Shown here: positions 32,951 through 43,045 of the stretch, in pieces
How the letters are laid out: every line of letters starts with the position of its first letter
Numbering within the stretch: position 1 is the stretch's first letter
Origin: Treponema sp.
GTDB lineage: Bacteria; Spirochaetota; Spirochaetia; Treponematales; Treponemataceae
Direction: 5' to 3'
Length of the DNA: 64,000 bases
Assembly: GCA_017553635.1 (NCBI GenBank)
Contig: JAFZKN010000014.1
Location: forward strand, 163,849 to 227,848
Made by a program: the position numbers and the translations under genes
Notes under the pieces: model-generated
The model's input: the letters and a program-made list of their open reading frames with translations, nothing else
Told to the model about the DNA's origin: nothing
Databases searched by the model: none

Positions 32951-35446
32951 ATGAGCGATATCCTTGATATAAAACAGATGACAGAAGAAGACATAAAACT
33001 CCAGTACATTACACCTGCTTTGACATCAAAGTGGGATGTAAAGAAAATTACAATGGAGACGTCACCTCTAAATAATTTTACAGATGGAAAGGTTAGGATT
33101 AAGGGAAATGTTCCAAGCCGTGATAAAGGTAAAAGATGTGATTATGTTCTCTGGTATAATAAGGGAACTCCGCTTGCCATTGTAGAAGCTAAGGACAATA
33201 ACCATTCTTCTTCATTTGGAATGCAGCAGGCCATTACATACGGTGTAATGATGAATGTGCCGTTTGTTTATACATCCAACGGAAGCAGCTTTTTTGAACA
33301 TGATTTTATTACAGGATTAGAAAGGGAATTACCGCTTGCAGAGTTTCCGACAGCAGAAGAACTTTATAAAAGATGGAAAAACGACGATGCCGATAAGAAC
33401 TTTGAAGTAATAAATAAAAAGCAATATTATAAAGACGGAAAGTCAGAAGTTTATGATGTACCGCTATGGTTTGATGAAAAGCTTTTAAATACACAGTTTT
33501 ATTCTGGAGCAGGAACTTATCCGCCAAGATACTATCAAAGAAATGCAGTAAACAGAACTCTCGAAGCAATTGCAAAACACCATGATAGAATTCTTATAGC
33601 AATGGCAACTGGAACGGGAAAAACTTATACAGCTTTTCAAATTGTATGGCGACTTTTAGAATCTGGTTTAAAAAAGAAAGTTTTATATCTTGCAGACAGA
33701 AATAATCTTGTAGACCAGACAATTAACGGAGATTTTAAACCACTTGAAAAAGTTATTCATAAAATAAATTTCCAAAAAGAAGACAAATCAAAAATCTCCG
33801 CATATCAAGTTTATTTTGCTTTGTATCAGCAGCTGGATTCTGCAAGACACAAAGGTGAAGAAGTCGAAGAAACAGAAGAAGAAATTGAACTTGAAATTTC
33901 TAAATACAAAGAATATTTTGCTCCGGATTTTTTTGATTTAATAATTGTTGATGAGTGTCATCGAGGTTCTGCAAAAGCAGATTCCAGATGGAGAAAAATT
34001 CTTGATTATTTTAAAGGCGCAACACAAATCGGGATGACTGCAACTCCAAAAGAAACAAAATATGTTTCTAATATCGATTATTTTGGAGAACCTGTTTATT
34101 CATACAGTTTAAAACAGGGAATAGAAGACGGATTTTTAGCACCGTTTAAAGTTATAAATGTACATACGAATATTGATGAGGGCTGGAGACCAAAAAAAGG
34201 TCAAAAAGATTTTTATGGAAGTGAAATAGAAGACAGAGAATATAATCTTTCTGATTACGATTATAACATCATCATTCAAGATAGAATTGATGAAGTTGCT
34301 CAAGAGATTACAAAGTATCTAAAAGAAACAGACAGGATGTCTAAGACAATTGTATTCTGCCCGACAGAAGATGCTGCAGAGCGTATGCGAATTGCACTGA
34401 ACAATATTAATGCAGATATGATTCTTCGTGATAATCAGGGAAATGTTAAAGAACAGTATGTTGTACGTATAACAGGAAGTGATAAATATGGTAAAGATAA
34501 ACTTGATTATTTTATTTCTGTTGGAGAAAAATATCCTGTAATTGCAACAACATCAAAACTTCTTTCTACCGGCAGCGACTGCAAGATGGTAAAACTTATC
34601 GTTATTGATGAACTTATTAATTCAATGACAGAGTTTAAGCAGATAATTGGTCGTGGAACCCGCCTTAGATATGATGAAGGAAAAACTCATTTTACAATTA
34701 TGGATTTCCGCAGAGTAAGCCGGCTTTTTGCTGATCCTGAATGGGATGGGGAAGTTGAACAGGATGAAGATTATAATCCAAATCCACAGCCAGAACCTAT
34801 TCCCGAACCAAATCCAGATCCAGATGATCCAGTTGGAAATGGACCAGTTATTGTTGACCCGCCAACACCACATATAAAACCAATTATTGGAAAGGGTGGA
34901 GTTACAGTAAAAGTTTTGCAACGTGTTGTAAGTATCTATGATACAGACGGAAAGCTTTTGAAACAAGAATCTATAGAAGATTACACAAAAGAAAGTATTC
35001 TTGGGACATATCAGACTCTGGAAAACTTTATTCAAACCTGGAACGAAGAACAGAAAAAAGAAGTTATCCGCAATATGCTTAAAGATCTAGGCATAGATCT
35101 TGAACTTATTAAGAAAGAACAGAACATGACAGATGTAGATGATTTTGATTTTATCTGTCATATCGCATTTAATCAAAAGCCACTTACAAGACGCGAGCGT
35201 GCAGAAAATGTAAAGAAGCGAGATTTGTTCGGTAAGTATGGTGAAGCTGCAAAAGAAGTAATAAATGCTTTGCTTGATAAATATGCAGAACTGGGTATTT
35301 ATGATATTGAATCAACAGAAATCTTGAAGCAAAATCCATTCACAAAATATGGAAAGCCTTCTAGAATTGCAGCACTCTTTGGAGGGAATGATAAATATCG
35401 TGCAGCACTTAGAGAGCTGGAACATGAATTATATAAGGTAGCATAA
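32951..35446 (+). CDS. hsdR: Type I restriction endonuclease, HsdR subunit (EcoEI-like), system 2
   Basis: This 831-aa HsdR is of a different subfamily from the one at 29250. The N-terminal nuclease region has CDYVLWYNKGTPLAIVEAKD (about 57-76). The helicase has ATGTGKTYT (about 218), VDECHRG (about 333) and MTATPKE. A proline-rich linker at about 610-645 (repeats of PEP, NPDP) leads to a C-terminal EcoEI-type domain that docks on the methylase. It is the first gene of a tightly packed six-gene operon; hsdM2 starts 10 bp after its stop. Confidence 0.92.
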   Translation: MSDILDIKQMTEEDIKLQYITPALTSKWDVKKITMETSPLNNFTDGKVRIKGNVPSRDKGKRCDYVLWYNKGTPLAIVEAKDNNHSSSFGMQQAITYGVMMNVPFVYTSNGSSFFEHDFITGLERELPLAEFPTAEELYKRWKNDDADKNFEVINKKQYYKDGKSEVYDVPLWFDEKLLNTQFYSGAGTYPPRYYQRNAVNRTLEAIAKHHDRILIAMATGTGKTYTAFQIVWRLLESGLKKKVLYLADRNNLVDQTINGDFKPLEKVIHKINFQKEDKSKISAYQVYFALYQQLDSARHKGEEVEETEEEIELEISKYKEYFAPDFFDLIIVDECHRGSAKADSRWRKILDYFKGATQIGMTATPKETKYVSNIDYFGEPVYSYSLKQGIEDGFLAPFKVINVHTNIDEGWRPKKGQKDFYGSEIEDREYNLSDYDYNIIIQDRIDEVAQEITKYLKETDRMSKTIVFCPTEDAAERMRIALNNINADMILRDNQGNVKEQYVVRITGSDKYGKDKLDYFISVGEKYPVIATTSKLLSTGSDCKMVKLIVIDELINSMTEFKQIIGRGTRLRYDEGKTHFTIMDFRRVSRLFADPEWDGEVEQDEDYNPNPQPEPIPEPNPDPDDPVGNGPVIVDPPTPHIKPIIGKGGVTVKVLQRVVSIYDTDGKLLKQESIEDYTKESILGTYQTLENFIQTWNEEQKKEVIRNMLKDLGIDLELIKKEQNMTDVDDFDFICHIAFNQKPLTRRERAENVKKRDLFGKYGEAAKEVINALLDKYAELGIYDIESTEILKQNPFTKYGKPSRIAALFGGNDKYRAALRELEHELYKVA

Positions 35447-35456
35447 GGAAATATAA

Positions 35457-36959
35457 ATGAGTAACTTAAGTAGTTTTGTAAAGAGAATCCGTGATGTAAT
35501 GCGCAATGATGCCGGTATTAATGGTGACGCACAACGAATTGAACAATTAGCCTGGATGCTCTTTTTAAAAGTTTATGATGCAAAGGAAGAAGACTGGGAA
35601 TTTGAAGATGAAAAATATGAATCAATAATTCCTGAAAACTTGCGCTGGAGAAACTGGGCTCATGCAGAAAATCAGAATGAAGGGCTTACAGGCGACCAGC
35701 TTTTGAACTTTGTAAATAATGAACTTTTTCCAAAACTTAAGAAACTTGATGTTACTCCAAATACACCAATAAGACAGAGTATAGTTCGTACAACATTTGA
35801 AGATGCAAATAACTATATGAAAGACGGAGTTCTTCTCCGTCAGATAATCAACATTATAGATGAACTTGATTTTGGAAGTTATGAAGAAACACACGCCTTT
35901 GGTGAAATATACGAAACAATCTTAAAGGAACTTCAAAGTGCGGGTAGTGCAGGTGAGTTCTATACACCGCGTGCAGTAACAGAGTTTATGGCCAAAATGA
36001 TTAAGCCGCAGATTGGTGAAACAATGGCAGACTTTGCCTGTGGTACTGGTGGTTTTCTCTCAAGCTGGATAAAAGAACTTGAAGCACAAAAAGAAGCAAA
36101 AGGAACAATAAAAAAAGAAGAATCAGAAAAACTTTACAATTCAATTTACGCAATAGAAAAGAAACAGTTTCCATATATGCTCTGTGTAACAAACATGCTC
36201 CTTCATGGAATTGACAATCCAAAAGTTTTCCACGATAACTCACTTACTAAAAAGCTTTTGGACTACACAGAAAAAGATGCCTTTGATGTAATTCTTATGA
36301 ATCCACCATACGGTGGTAGTGAAAAAGAAGACATTAAACAGAACTTCCCGGCAGACTTAAAATCAAGCGAAACTGCAGATCTCTTTATTGCAGTAATCAT
36401 GTATCGTCTTAAAAAAGATGGTCGAGCTGCAGTAATTATTCCGGACGGATTCTTATTCGGAAACGATAATGCAAAAACAAATCTTAAGAAAAAGCTTCTT
36501 ACAGATTTTAATCTTCATACTGTAGTCAGAATGCCGCAGAGTGTATTCTCTCCATACACAAGCATTACAACAAATATTCTGTTTTTCAACAACGAAGAAA
36601 GTCAGGGAAAAACCTGGTTCTACCGCGTAGATATGCCAAAAGGTGTAAAGCACTTTTCTAAAACAAAACCAATGAAACTCAGCGACTTTGACGACTGTGT
36701 TGCCTGGTGGAATGACAGAAAAGAAATCACAGACGAAGATGGCAACCCAAAAGCAAAATGTTATACATCTCAGGAACTTTTTGACAACGGCTTAAACTTT
36801 GACCTTTGCGGATACCCTCACGAAGAAGAAGTAATTCTTAGTGTTGCAGAAACAATTCAGAACTACGAAGAAAAACGCAGTAAACTCAATGCAGATATAG
36901 ACAATATCTTACAGCAGCTTACAGAACTTCATCAAAAAGCACAGAAAGGGGAGCTGTGA
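35457..36959 (+). CDS. hsdM: Type I DNA methyltransferase, system 2
   Basis: HsdM (500 aa) has the N-terminal helical domain (RIEQLAWMLFLKVYD), GEFYTPRAVTEF (about 167), the SAM site ADFACGTGGF (about 190) and catalytic NPPYGG (about 281), identifying an N6-adenine methylase. A C-terminal coiled segment would contact HsdS. The ATG of the next gene overlaps its stop by 4 bp. Confidence 0.93.
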   Translation: MSNLSSFVKRIRDVMRNDAGINGDAQRIEQLAWMLFLKVYDAKEEDWEFEDEKYESIIPENLRWRNWAHAENQNEGLTGDQLLNFVNNELFPKLKKLDVTPNTPIRQSIVRTTFEDANNYMKDGVLLRQIINIIDELDFGSYEETHAFGEIYETILKELQSAGSAGEFYTPRAVTEFMAKMIKPQIGETMADFACGTGGFLSSWIKELEAQKEAKGTIKKEESEKLYNSIYAIEKKQFPYMLCVTNMLLHGIDNPKVFHDNSLTKKLLDYTEKDAFDVILMNPPYGGSEKEDIKQNFPADLKSSETADLFIAVIMYRLKKDGRAAVIIPDGFLFGNDNAKTNLKKKLLTDFNLHTVVRMPQSVFSPYTSITTNILFFNNEESQGKTWFYRVDMPKGVKHFSKTKPMKLSDFDDCVAWWNDRKEITDEDGNPKAKCYTSQELFDNGLNFDLCGYPHEEEVILSVAETIQNYEEKRSKLNADIDNILQQLTELHQKAQKGEL

Positions 36960-37960
36960 TGACCGATTTATCAAAAGGTGAAATCAAAATATATCAAAAA
37001 AATGGCTCAAATCATGTTGAAGTTATAATGCAGGATAATTCATTATGGCTTAGTGCAGATAAAATTGGTGAATTGTTTGATAATAAGGACCGTTCTACCA
37101 TTCAGCGCCATATAAAGCATATATATGATGAAGAAGAACTTCCAAAAGATTCAACTTGTGCATTTTTTGCACAAGTTCAAACAGAAGGAAAACGAACAGT
37201 TACCCGTCAAATTCCTTATTATAATCTTGATGTAATTCTGGCAGTAGGATACAGAGTATCATCAAAAATAGCAACAAGCTTCAGAAGATGGGCAACAGAT
37301 ATTCTTCATAAATATGTAGTTGACGGATATGTAATTAATCAGCGTAAGATAAAAAAAGAACATGATAAACTCATGGCTCTTCAAAAGTTAACAACATCTC
37401 TGGCCCAAAATATAAATTCAAATAAATTGAAAGACATTGATGATATAAAAAGGGTTGTAAACTTTTTGGAAGATTATTCCAAAGGACTTATTCTTCTGGA
37501 TGATTTTGATCATGATAATCTGGATAAAAAAGGAAAAACAAAAACTAAATCAATTCGAATTACCGAAGAAGAATATTTAAAAGTAATTAATTCAATGAAA
37601 GATAAATTTGACAGTGGAGTTTTTGCAGTTCCAAAAGATAACAGTTTTTCCGGGGCAATAAACAACATTTATCAAACATTTGGTGGTAAGGAACTATATC
37701 CAACCTTAGAAGAAAAGGCCGCAATGTTGCTTTATTCAATTACCAAAGATCATTGTTTTCATGATGGTAATAAGCGTATTGCGGCAAGCTGTTTTTTGTA
37801 CTTTATGGAAAAGAACAATATGCTTTATGTAAATGGTACAAAAAGAATTGATGATGACGCATTATTTGCTATAACACTTTTCATAGCAGAAAGCAAATCC
37901 GAAGATATGGAAATGTTCCGCCAGATTATAATCAGTATATTAAACAGGAAATCAAAATGA
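36956..37960 (+). CDS. RhuM-like protein with C-terminal Fic/Doc domain
   Basis: The 334-aa protein has an N-terminal RhuM-type domain (SLWLSADKIGELFDNKDRST and HIKHIYDEEEL) and a C-terminal Fic/Doc fold. The active-site loop HCFHDGNKR (about 264-272) has the Doc-like lysine, typical of kinases acting on translation factors, rather than the usual AMPylation glycine. It overlaps both hsdM2 and hsdS2 by 4 bp, so it is an integral part of the operon. Such genes are known inside type I loci; their role there is unresolved. Toxin or regulator of the system is my inference. Confidence 0.88.
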   Translation: MMTDLSKGEIKIYQKNGSNHVEVIMQDNSLWLSADKIGELFDNKDRSTIQRHIKHIYDEEELPKDSTCAFFAQVQTEGKRTVTRQIPYYNLDVILAVGYRVSSKIATSFRRWATDILHKYVVDGYVINQRKIKKEHDKLMALQKLTTSLAQNINSNKLKDIDDIKRVVNFLEDYSKGLILLDDFDHDNLDKKGKTKTKSIRITEEEYLKVINSMKDKFDSGVFAVPKDNSFSGAINNIYQTFGGKELYPTLEEKAAMLLYSITKDHCFHDGNKRIAASCFLYFMEKNNMLYVNGTKRIDDDALFAITLFIAESKSEDMEMFRQIIISILNRKSK

Positions 37961-39357
37961 CCGCAAAAGATTTAAAAAACGCACTTTTGCAGGAAGCTGT
38001 ACAAGGTAAATTAGTTCCTCAAATTGCAAGCGAAGGTAATGCAAAAGATTTGCTTGAAGAAATAAAAAAAGAAAAAGACAAACTCATTAAAGAAGGAAAA
38101 CTTAAAAAAGAAAAGCCTTTTCCTGAAATAACTGAAGATGAGATTCCTTTTGATATACCTGAGAATTGGTGTTGGTGTAGGTTGGGAGATTTTGCAAATG
38201 TAGTTACAGGTTCACTTGATGCTAATGCACAAGATCCAAAGGGTGATTATGCATTTTTTACTTGTGGCGTAGAAGTCTTTAAAACAAAGACTTATGCATT
38301 TGATTGTGATGCGATTTTACTTGGAGGAAATAATGCTTCAGGTGATTATAAAATGCATCGATACAAAGGAAAGTTTAATGCTTATCAACGAGTTTATGTA
38401 ATTAGCGGTGCAAAAGAAGAAATACTCAATTATTTTGAATATGTTATAAAATATTGGCTTCCTCATTTAAAGAAGAATAGTCAAGGTACTACAACAAGAT
38501 TTATAAAATTGTCGCAAGTAACGGGTATGTTAGTTCCTCTTCCACCGTTTGAAGAACAAAAACGTATAGTTGCTGCAATTGAACAGTTCATGCCACTCAT
38601 AGAAGAATACGGCAAAAAAGAAGTAGAACTAACCGCACTCAATGCAGACATCGCTAAAACCCTCAAAAATGCAATTCTCCAGGAAGCAGTTCAAGGTAAA
38701 CTTGCCCCACAAATTGCAAGCGACGGCAACGCAAAAGATTTACTTGAAGAAATAAAAAAAGAAAAAGCCAAACTCATTAAAGAAGGAAAACTAAAAAAAG
38801 AAAAACCATTACCAGAGATTACAGAAGATGAAATTCCTTTTGATATTCCGGAGAATTGGTGTTGGTGTAGGTTGGGAGAAATCGTTGATACAAATATCGG
38901 TTTAACTTACTCTCCGTCAGATGTAGTAGAAAAAGATGGTATTTGTGTTTTACGTTCCAATAATATCCAGAATGGTAAAATTGTTTATGAAGATCTTGTT
39001 CACGTTAATAAAAAGGTATCTGAAAAATGTCTTGCTAATAAAGGCGATTTATTAATATGTGCAAGAAATGGAAGTAGAGCTCTAGTTGGAAAATGTGCAT
39101 TGATTGAAGAAGATGGAATGGCATTCGGTGCATTTATGGCAATTGTACGTTCTCGTTTTACACCTTATATAAGGTACTTTATTAATTCTCCTGTCTATCG
39201 AGCAAAATTGGAAGGTGTAAATACGACGACTATAAATCAAATTACGCAAGATAATTTAAGAGAAACTTTGATACCTTTACCACCATTTGAAGAACAAAAA
39301 CGCATTGTTAAAACAATAGAGAAACTAATGCCATTATGTGAAAAACTTGGAGGATAA
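37957..39357 (+). CDS. hsdS: Type I specificity subunit, system 2, with duplicated halves
   Basis: HsdS (466 aa) is built as two repeats offset by 690 bp (230 codons). Each starts with KNA(L/I)LQEAVQGKL, continues through a charged helix (LLEEIKKEK then KLIKEGKLKKEKP) and ends in the start of a target-recognition domain (DIPENWCWCRLG). The conserved halves frame two variable domains, each closing with PLPPFEEQKRIV. The near-identical DNA of the two blocks would allow recombination that swaps domains and changes specificity. It overlaps the RhuM-Fic gene and ends 5 bp before the helicase gene. Confidence 0.92.
   Translation: MTAKDLKNALLQEAVQGKLVPQIASEGNAKDLLEEIKKEKDKLIKEGKLKKEKPFPEITEDEIPFDIPENWCWCRLGDFANVVTGSLDANAQDPKGDYAFFTCGVEVFKTKTYAFDCDAILLGGNNASGDYKMHRYKGKFNAYQRVYVISGAKEEILNYFEYVIKYWLPHLKKNSQGTTTRFIKLSQVTGMLVPLPPFEEQKRIVAAIEQFMPLIEEYGKKEVELTALNADIAKTLKNAILQEAVQGKLAPQIASDGNAKDLLEEIKKEKAKLIKEGKLKKEKPLPEITEDEIPFDIPENWCWCRLGEIVDTNIGLTYSPSDVVEKDGICVLRSNNIQNGKIVYEDLVHVNKKVSEKCLANKGDLLICARNGSRALVGKCALIEEDGMAFGAFMAIVRSRFTPYIRYFINSPVYRAKLEGVNTTTINQITQDNLRETLIPLPPFEEQKRIVKTIEKLMPLCEKLGG
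37972..38879. repeat. Two ~215-bp direct repeats inside hsdS2
   Basis: Blocks at about 37972-38189 and 38662-38879 are similar along their length and nearly identical at the end (both contain GAGAATTGGTGTTGGTGTAG). They encode the conserved helices preceding each recognition domain. Confidence 0.85.
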
Positions 39358-39362
39358 AATAA

Positions 39363-42074
39363 ATGACAGCAATTGATAAAGCTATATTAGATACAAATGA
39401 AAATATATGTAAGAATATCAGTAAATTTAGTCCAGATGAACGAGGATTCTTGAGTCAAAACTTATTAAGTCAATTAAGAAATTTTGTTGAATATATTGGC
39501 TTAAAACTTTGTTCTGGAGATATAAATATTGATCCAAATATAGAATATTTTGAACGTACAAAAATATTAAAAAAATTAGGTTCTAGAACCGATTTACATT
39601 TTTTATATAAGCTTCATAATTTTTTACAAAAGTCAGCTTCACATTATACTTTAGATGAAAATGCATCTGAACGCTTGATGCTGAAATATTATGAGTATTT
39701 ACAAAAGATAAGAACATATTTGTCTCAAAATTGTAATCTTCAAGTCTTAAAAAATATAGAAGATTTTCCAATTGATACAGACAATGATATGAATGAATAT
39801 CATCGGAAAATTGCTGAAAAAATAGATAATTTTTCATTATCATCGGAAACAATAAACTATAACGAGCGATTATATATACAAAAAATAAAGCCTTTTTTTG
39901 TGAATGAAAAAGTCTATTATGAAGTAACCTTTACAATCGCAACTGATAATGTCAGTAAATTTGATAGAGTTATAGCGTTTACAGCGATGGATATCCTTGA
40001 AAACTATGCTGTTAAATTTTCCATGCATAAGGATATGATAATCGTTAATAACAGCAAGATGGAAATCCTCATTATAGATTCTTGGCAAGCATCCATACGA
40101 CCTTGTGAATTGAATAATTTTGGCTATATATTTACAGGTAAATCAGAAATAAAAAGTAATAACCTGGTGTATGATGGGTTAATGGGTTTTATTTCAAAAT
40201 ATAATATGAATCTCCTTGATTTTTTAGATTCTGATGATATTTTTTATAACTCAATTAAAACTCAAATAACTCAACGTGCAAAAAATACAGTTTTATTTGA
40301 TATATTTGATATGTGCAGAAATATTATAAAAAATAATATGGCAGGTACAAACATACTCAGATATTTATTATATACAATGGACAATACTATTCTAAAATCT
40401 CAAATCGACTGGAATGGCACTTGCAATATTCTTTCAAATTTGCATTTAAAATATGGTTGTAATCCTTTTGAATCGATGCCATTTGTAACATCATTGATAA
40501 ATCATAATCCTCGTATATTTGATTTACTTGAGTGTATTTCTACACAAGGAAGAGAACATGAATTTCTTGCTAGATATATAAAAACAAATACAGAACAGAA
40601 AGAAGCTTTATTTACGAAAATAGATGAATTGGCGAATTTTCCAAATTTAGATGATTTGATTAATTGTTATAATTCGAAGATTTATTATAAGCACCGCGAA
40701 TACCGTTCCTTAAAACAATTTTCCAATTCTATATACATAAATGAATATGCAGAAGATTGTTCATATATAATAAAGCGTTTTAAGGAACTTGCAGCTTCTG
40801 GAGTAGGAGGATACCAAGTCTATGTAGAATCTTGGTTACGAGAAAACTCAGATAAAATTGATGATGAGACAAAAAGAAATGCACTCCTACAGATGTTCAT
40901 AAATTCTCATGTTGCTTTTATTTATGGTTCTGCAGGTACAGGAAAATCTACATTGATAAAACATGTTTCAGAACTATTTGCAGCACGAAGCAAACTATAT
41001 CTTGCAAATACAAACCCGGCAGTAGAGAACTTAAGAAGAAAAGTCACTGTTGCAAATTGTGATTATATGACGGTTGCCAAGTTTTTATCTTCTAAAAATT
41101 CAAAAACTGAATATGATATGATATTTGTCGATGAAAGCAGTACTTTATGCAATTCAGATATGAGAAAAATTCTCGAAAAATCTCAATTCAAATTGTTGAT
41201 TTTAGTAGGTGATATTTATCAGATTGAAGCAATTCAATTCGGCAATTGGTTTTCAATTTCAAAAGCATTTATACCCGAAACATCTATTTTTGAATTAGAA
41301 AATACATTCAGAAGCAGTGATGAAAATTTAAAAATTGTTTGGTCTAGAGTACGGAATCTTGAAGAAGGTATGCAAGAAGCTATAGATAAATTTGGGTATT
41401 CAAAACGATTAGACAATTCTATTTTTGAAAAAAATGATGAAGATGAAATTATTCTATGCTTGAATTATGATGGATTATATGGAATTAATAATGTAAATTC
41501 ATTTCTACAAGACAATAATCCTGGAAAATCTGTCGTTTATGGTATTCATACCTACAAAGTAGGTGATCCTATATTATTTAATGAATCAAATAGATTTAGC
41601 CCCATTATTTATAACAATTTAAAAGGAATAATTCAAAATATAGAAGAAACAGAGGAAAGTATCGTTTTTGATATTGAAATAGATACTGTTTTAAATGAAC
41701 TTGATACATTTGGTTACAGTTTTGAACTGCTTGGGAATTCTGAAAATGGAAAGTCAATCATTCGTTTTTCCGTTAATAAAAAAATTAATACGGATGATGA
41801 CAATGCAATAACAGAGATACCTTTTCAGATTGCTTATGCCGTGTCAATTCATAAAGCTCAAGGATTGGAATATAATTCCGTAAAAATCATAATTTCTGAT
41901 GAAGTTGAAGAACGTATAACACACAATATTTTTTATACGGCAATTACACGGGCTAGAAAAAAATTATATATTTATTGGTCTCCAGAAGTTGAGGTTCGCG
42001 TTTTAAGCAATTTAAGAAGAAAAACGAATGCTAAACGTGATGCTGGAATATTGAAATCTTTATATTCCTTATAA
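39363..42074 (+). CDS. SF1 helicase-like ATPase (RecD/UvrD-type C-terminus)
   Basis: The first 500 residues of this 903-aa protein have no domain I recognise. The C-terminal part is a superfamily 1 helicase: Walker A GSAGTGKST (about 522), Walker B IFVDESS (about 585), GDIYQIEAI (about 615), SIHKAQGLEYNSV (about 825) and FYTAITRARKKLY (about 857). It sits 5 bp after hsdS2 and 4 bp before the DUF5677 gene, so it is part of the hsd2 transcript. A DNA-acting defence accessory is the simplest reading. Confidence 0.82.
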   Translation: MTAIDKAILDTNENICKNISKFSPDERGFLSQNLLSQLRNFVEYIGLKLCSGDINIDPNIEYFERTKILKKLGSRTDLHFLYKLHNFLQKSASHYTLDENASERLMLKYYEYLQKIRTYLSQNCNLQVLKNIEDFPIDTDNDMNEYHRKIAEKIDNFSLSSETINYNERLYIQKIKPFFVNEKVYYEVTFTIATDNVSKFDRVIAFTAMDILENYAVKFSMHKDMIIVNNSKMEILIIDSWQASIRPCELNNFGYIFTGKSEIKSNNLVYDGLMGFISKYNMNLLDFLDSDDIFYNSIKTQITQRAKNTVLFDIFDMCRNIIKNNMAGTNILRYLLYTMDNTILKSQIDWNGTCNILSNLHLKYGCNPFESMPFVTSLINHNPRIFDLLECISTQGREHEFLARYIKTNTEQKEALFTKIDELANFPNLDDLINCYNSKIYYKHREYRSLKQFSNSIYINEYAEDCSYIIKRFKELAASGVGGYQVYVESWLRENSDKIDDETKRNALLQMFINSHVAFIYGSAGTGKSTLIKHVSELFAARSKLYLANTNPAVENLRRKVTVANCDYMTVAKFLSSKNSKTEYDMIFVDESSTLCNSDMRKILEKSQFKLLILVGDIYQIEAIQFGNWFSISKAFIPETSIFELENTFRSSDENLKIVWSRVRNLEEGMQEAIDKFGYSKRLDNSIFEKNDEDEIILCLNYDGLYGINNVNSFLQDNNPGKSVVYGIHTYKVGDPILFNESNRFSPIIYNNLKGIIQNIEETEESIVFDIEIDTVLNELDTFGYSFELLGNSENGKSIIRFSVNKKINTDDDNAITEIPFQIAYAVSIHKAQGLEYNSVKIIISDEVEERITHNIFYTAITRARKKLYIYWSPEVEVRVLSNLRRKTNAKRDAGILKSLYSL

Positions 42075-42078
42075 TATT

Positions 42079-42981
42079 ATGGATCAAAAATTCTTAAAAC
42101 GCCTTATTACAGAATGTCCTCTAAGCAATTTCACAGAAGATGAAACTAGTGCAGAGCGACACAAAATCTTTGATGATTATCTGGAAAAATTTACAGATTT
42201 TCTTTATAAAAATGAAAATCAATTAGTAGAACAGTTATGGAATGAGAATGTAATTTCATCAGAAGCCGCTTTATTGCAGAATTCTGTAATGCTTAGAAGA
42301 TGTTTTATTTTTCTTGATTGCGCTGTTTCAATTTATAATTATACGGCAAGAAAAACCAGGACAAAAAAGAATTCTGAACTTGCAGAACATATTTCTATTC
42401 AATTACAAAATGATTTGAATCAATATAAAAGTATTCTTCTTCTTGCGATGAATGGATGTTTTAATAGCGTGATTGTAGAATATCGTTCACTTTATGAAAG
42501 TTTTGTAATAGGTCAGTATTTAGTAAAAAATCCAGATTTGGTTCCAATTTATAAAGAACATATGCAATTTTTAAGATATCATCTTACACAGGTTGTTGGA
42601 AACAGTACTCCTGAATGGGATAAAATACATGATAATTATCTAAAAAAACATGGCAAAGAATTTTTAGAAAATTATGGATGGACTAAAAGTAAAATTCCAA
42701 ATAAAAAGGACAGAAAAATAGGAACATTGGCAAAAGTATGCAATCTGGAAGAAGATTTTACTGCTTTGTATAAGTTTTCAAGCAGCTTTGTTCATTCTTC
42801 GGCTTTTTCAGTTTCAACAAGAACAGATTTGGGCCAACTAAAAGTGTTCTTTTACGCTGTGATGCACTTTATTGAATCAGAGATTAATGATTATATGAGG
42901 GAAAGCAAATTGCCAACAAAAGATGCGGTTATTATGCGAAACATTCTTCTCTTTTTGTATCAGGATTTTAATAGCCTTTAA
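42079..42981 (+). CDS. DUF5677 family protein
   Basis: This is a 300-aa helical protein without signal peptide or membrane segment. The central LAMNGCFNSVIVEYRSLYES and the later KFSSSFVHSSAF match the arginine/glutamate and histidine-serine pattern I associate with DUF5677, a HEPN-like all-helical family of unknown function. It is the last gene of the hsd2 operon, 4 bp after the helicase gene. An RNase role would fit a HEPN-like fold but is not shown. Confidence 0.6.
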   Translation: MDQKFLKRLITECPLSNFTEDETSAERHKIFDDYLEKFTDFLYKNENQLVEQLWNENVISSEAALLQNSVMLRRCFIFLDCAVSIYNYTARKTRTKKNSELAEHISIQLQNDLNQYKSILLLAMNGCFNSVIVEYRSLYESFVIGQYLVKNPDLVPIYKEHMQFLRYHLTQVVGNSTPEWDKIHDNYLKKHGKEFLENYGWTKSKIPNKKDRKIGTLAKVCNLEEDFTALYKFSSSFVHSSAFSVSTRTDLGQLKVFFYAVMHFIESEINDYMRESKLPTKDAVIMRNILLFLYQDFNSL

Positions 42982-43045
42982 TCATCCCCCATCCTTGACT
43001 TTTACATAAATACCATGCAGAATTCACGCAATTGGAAAAAATTGT

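Noticed and set aside
42982..43045. Right-end attachment site matching the tRNA-fMet 3' end
   Set aside because: I looked for the 20-bp core after the DUF5677 gene and saw none, so the right boundary of the island is undefined.
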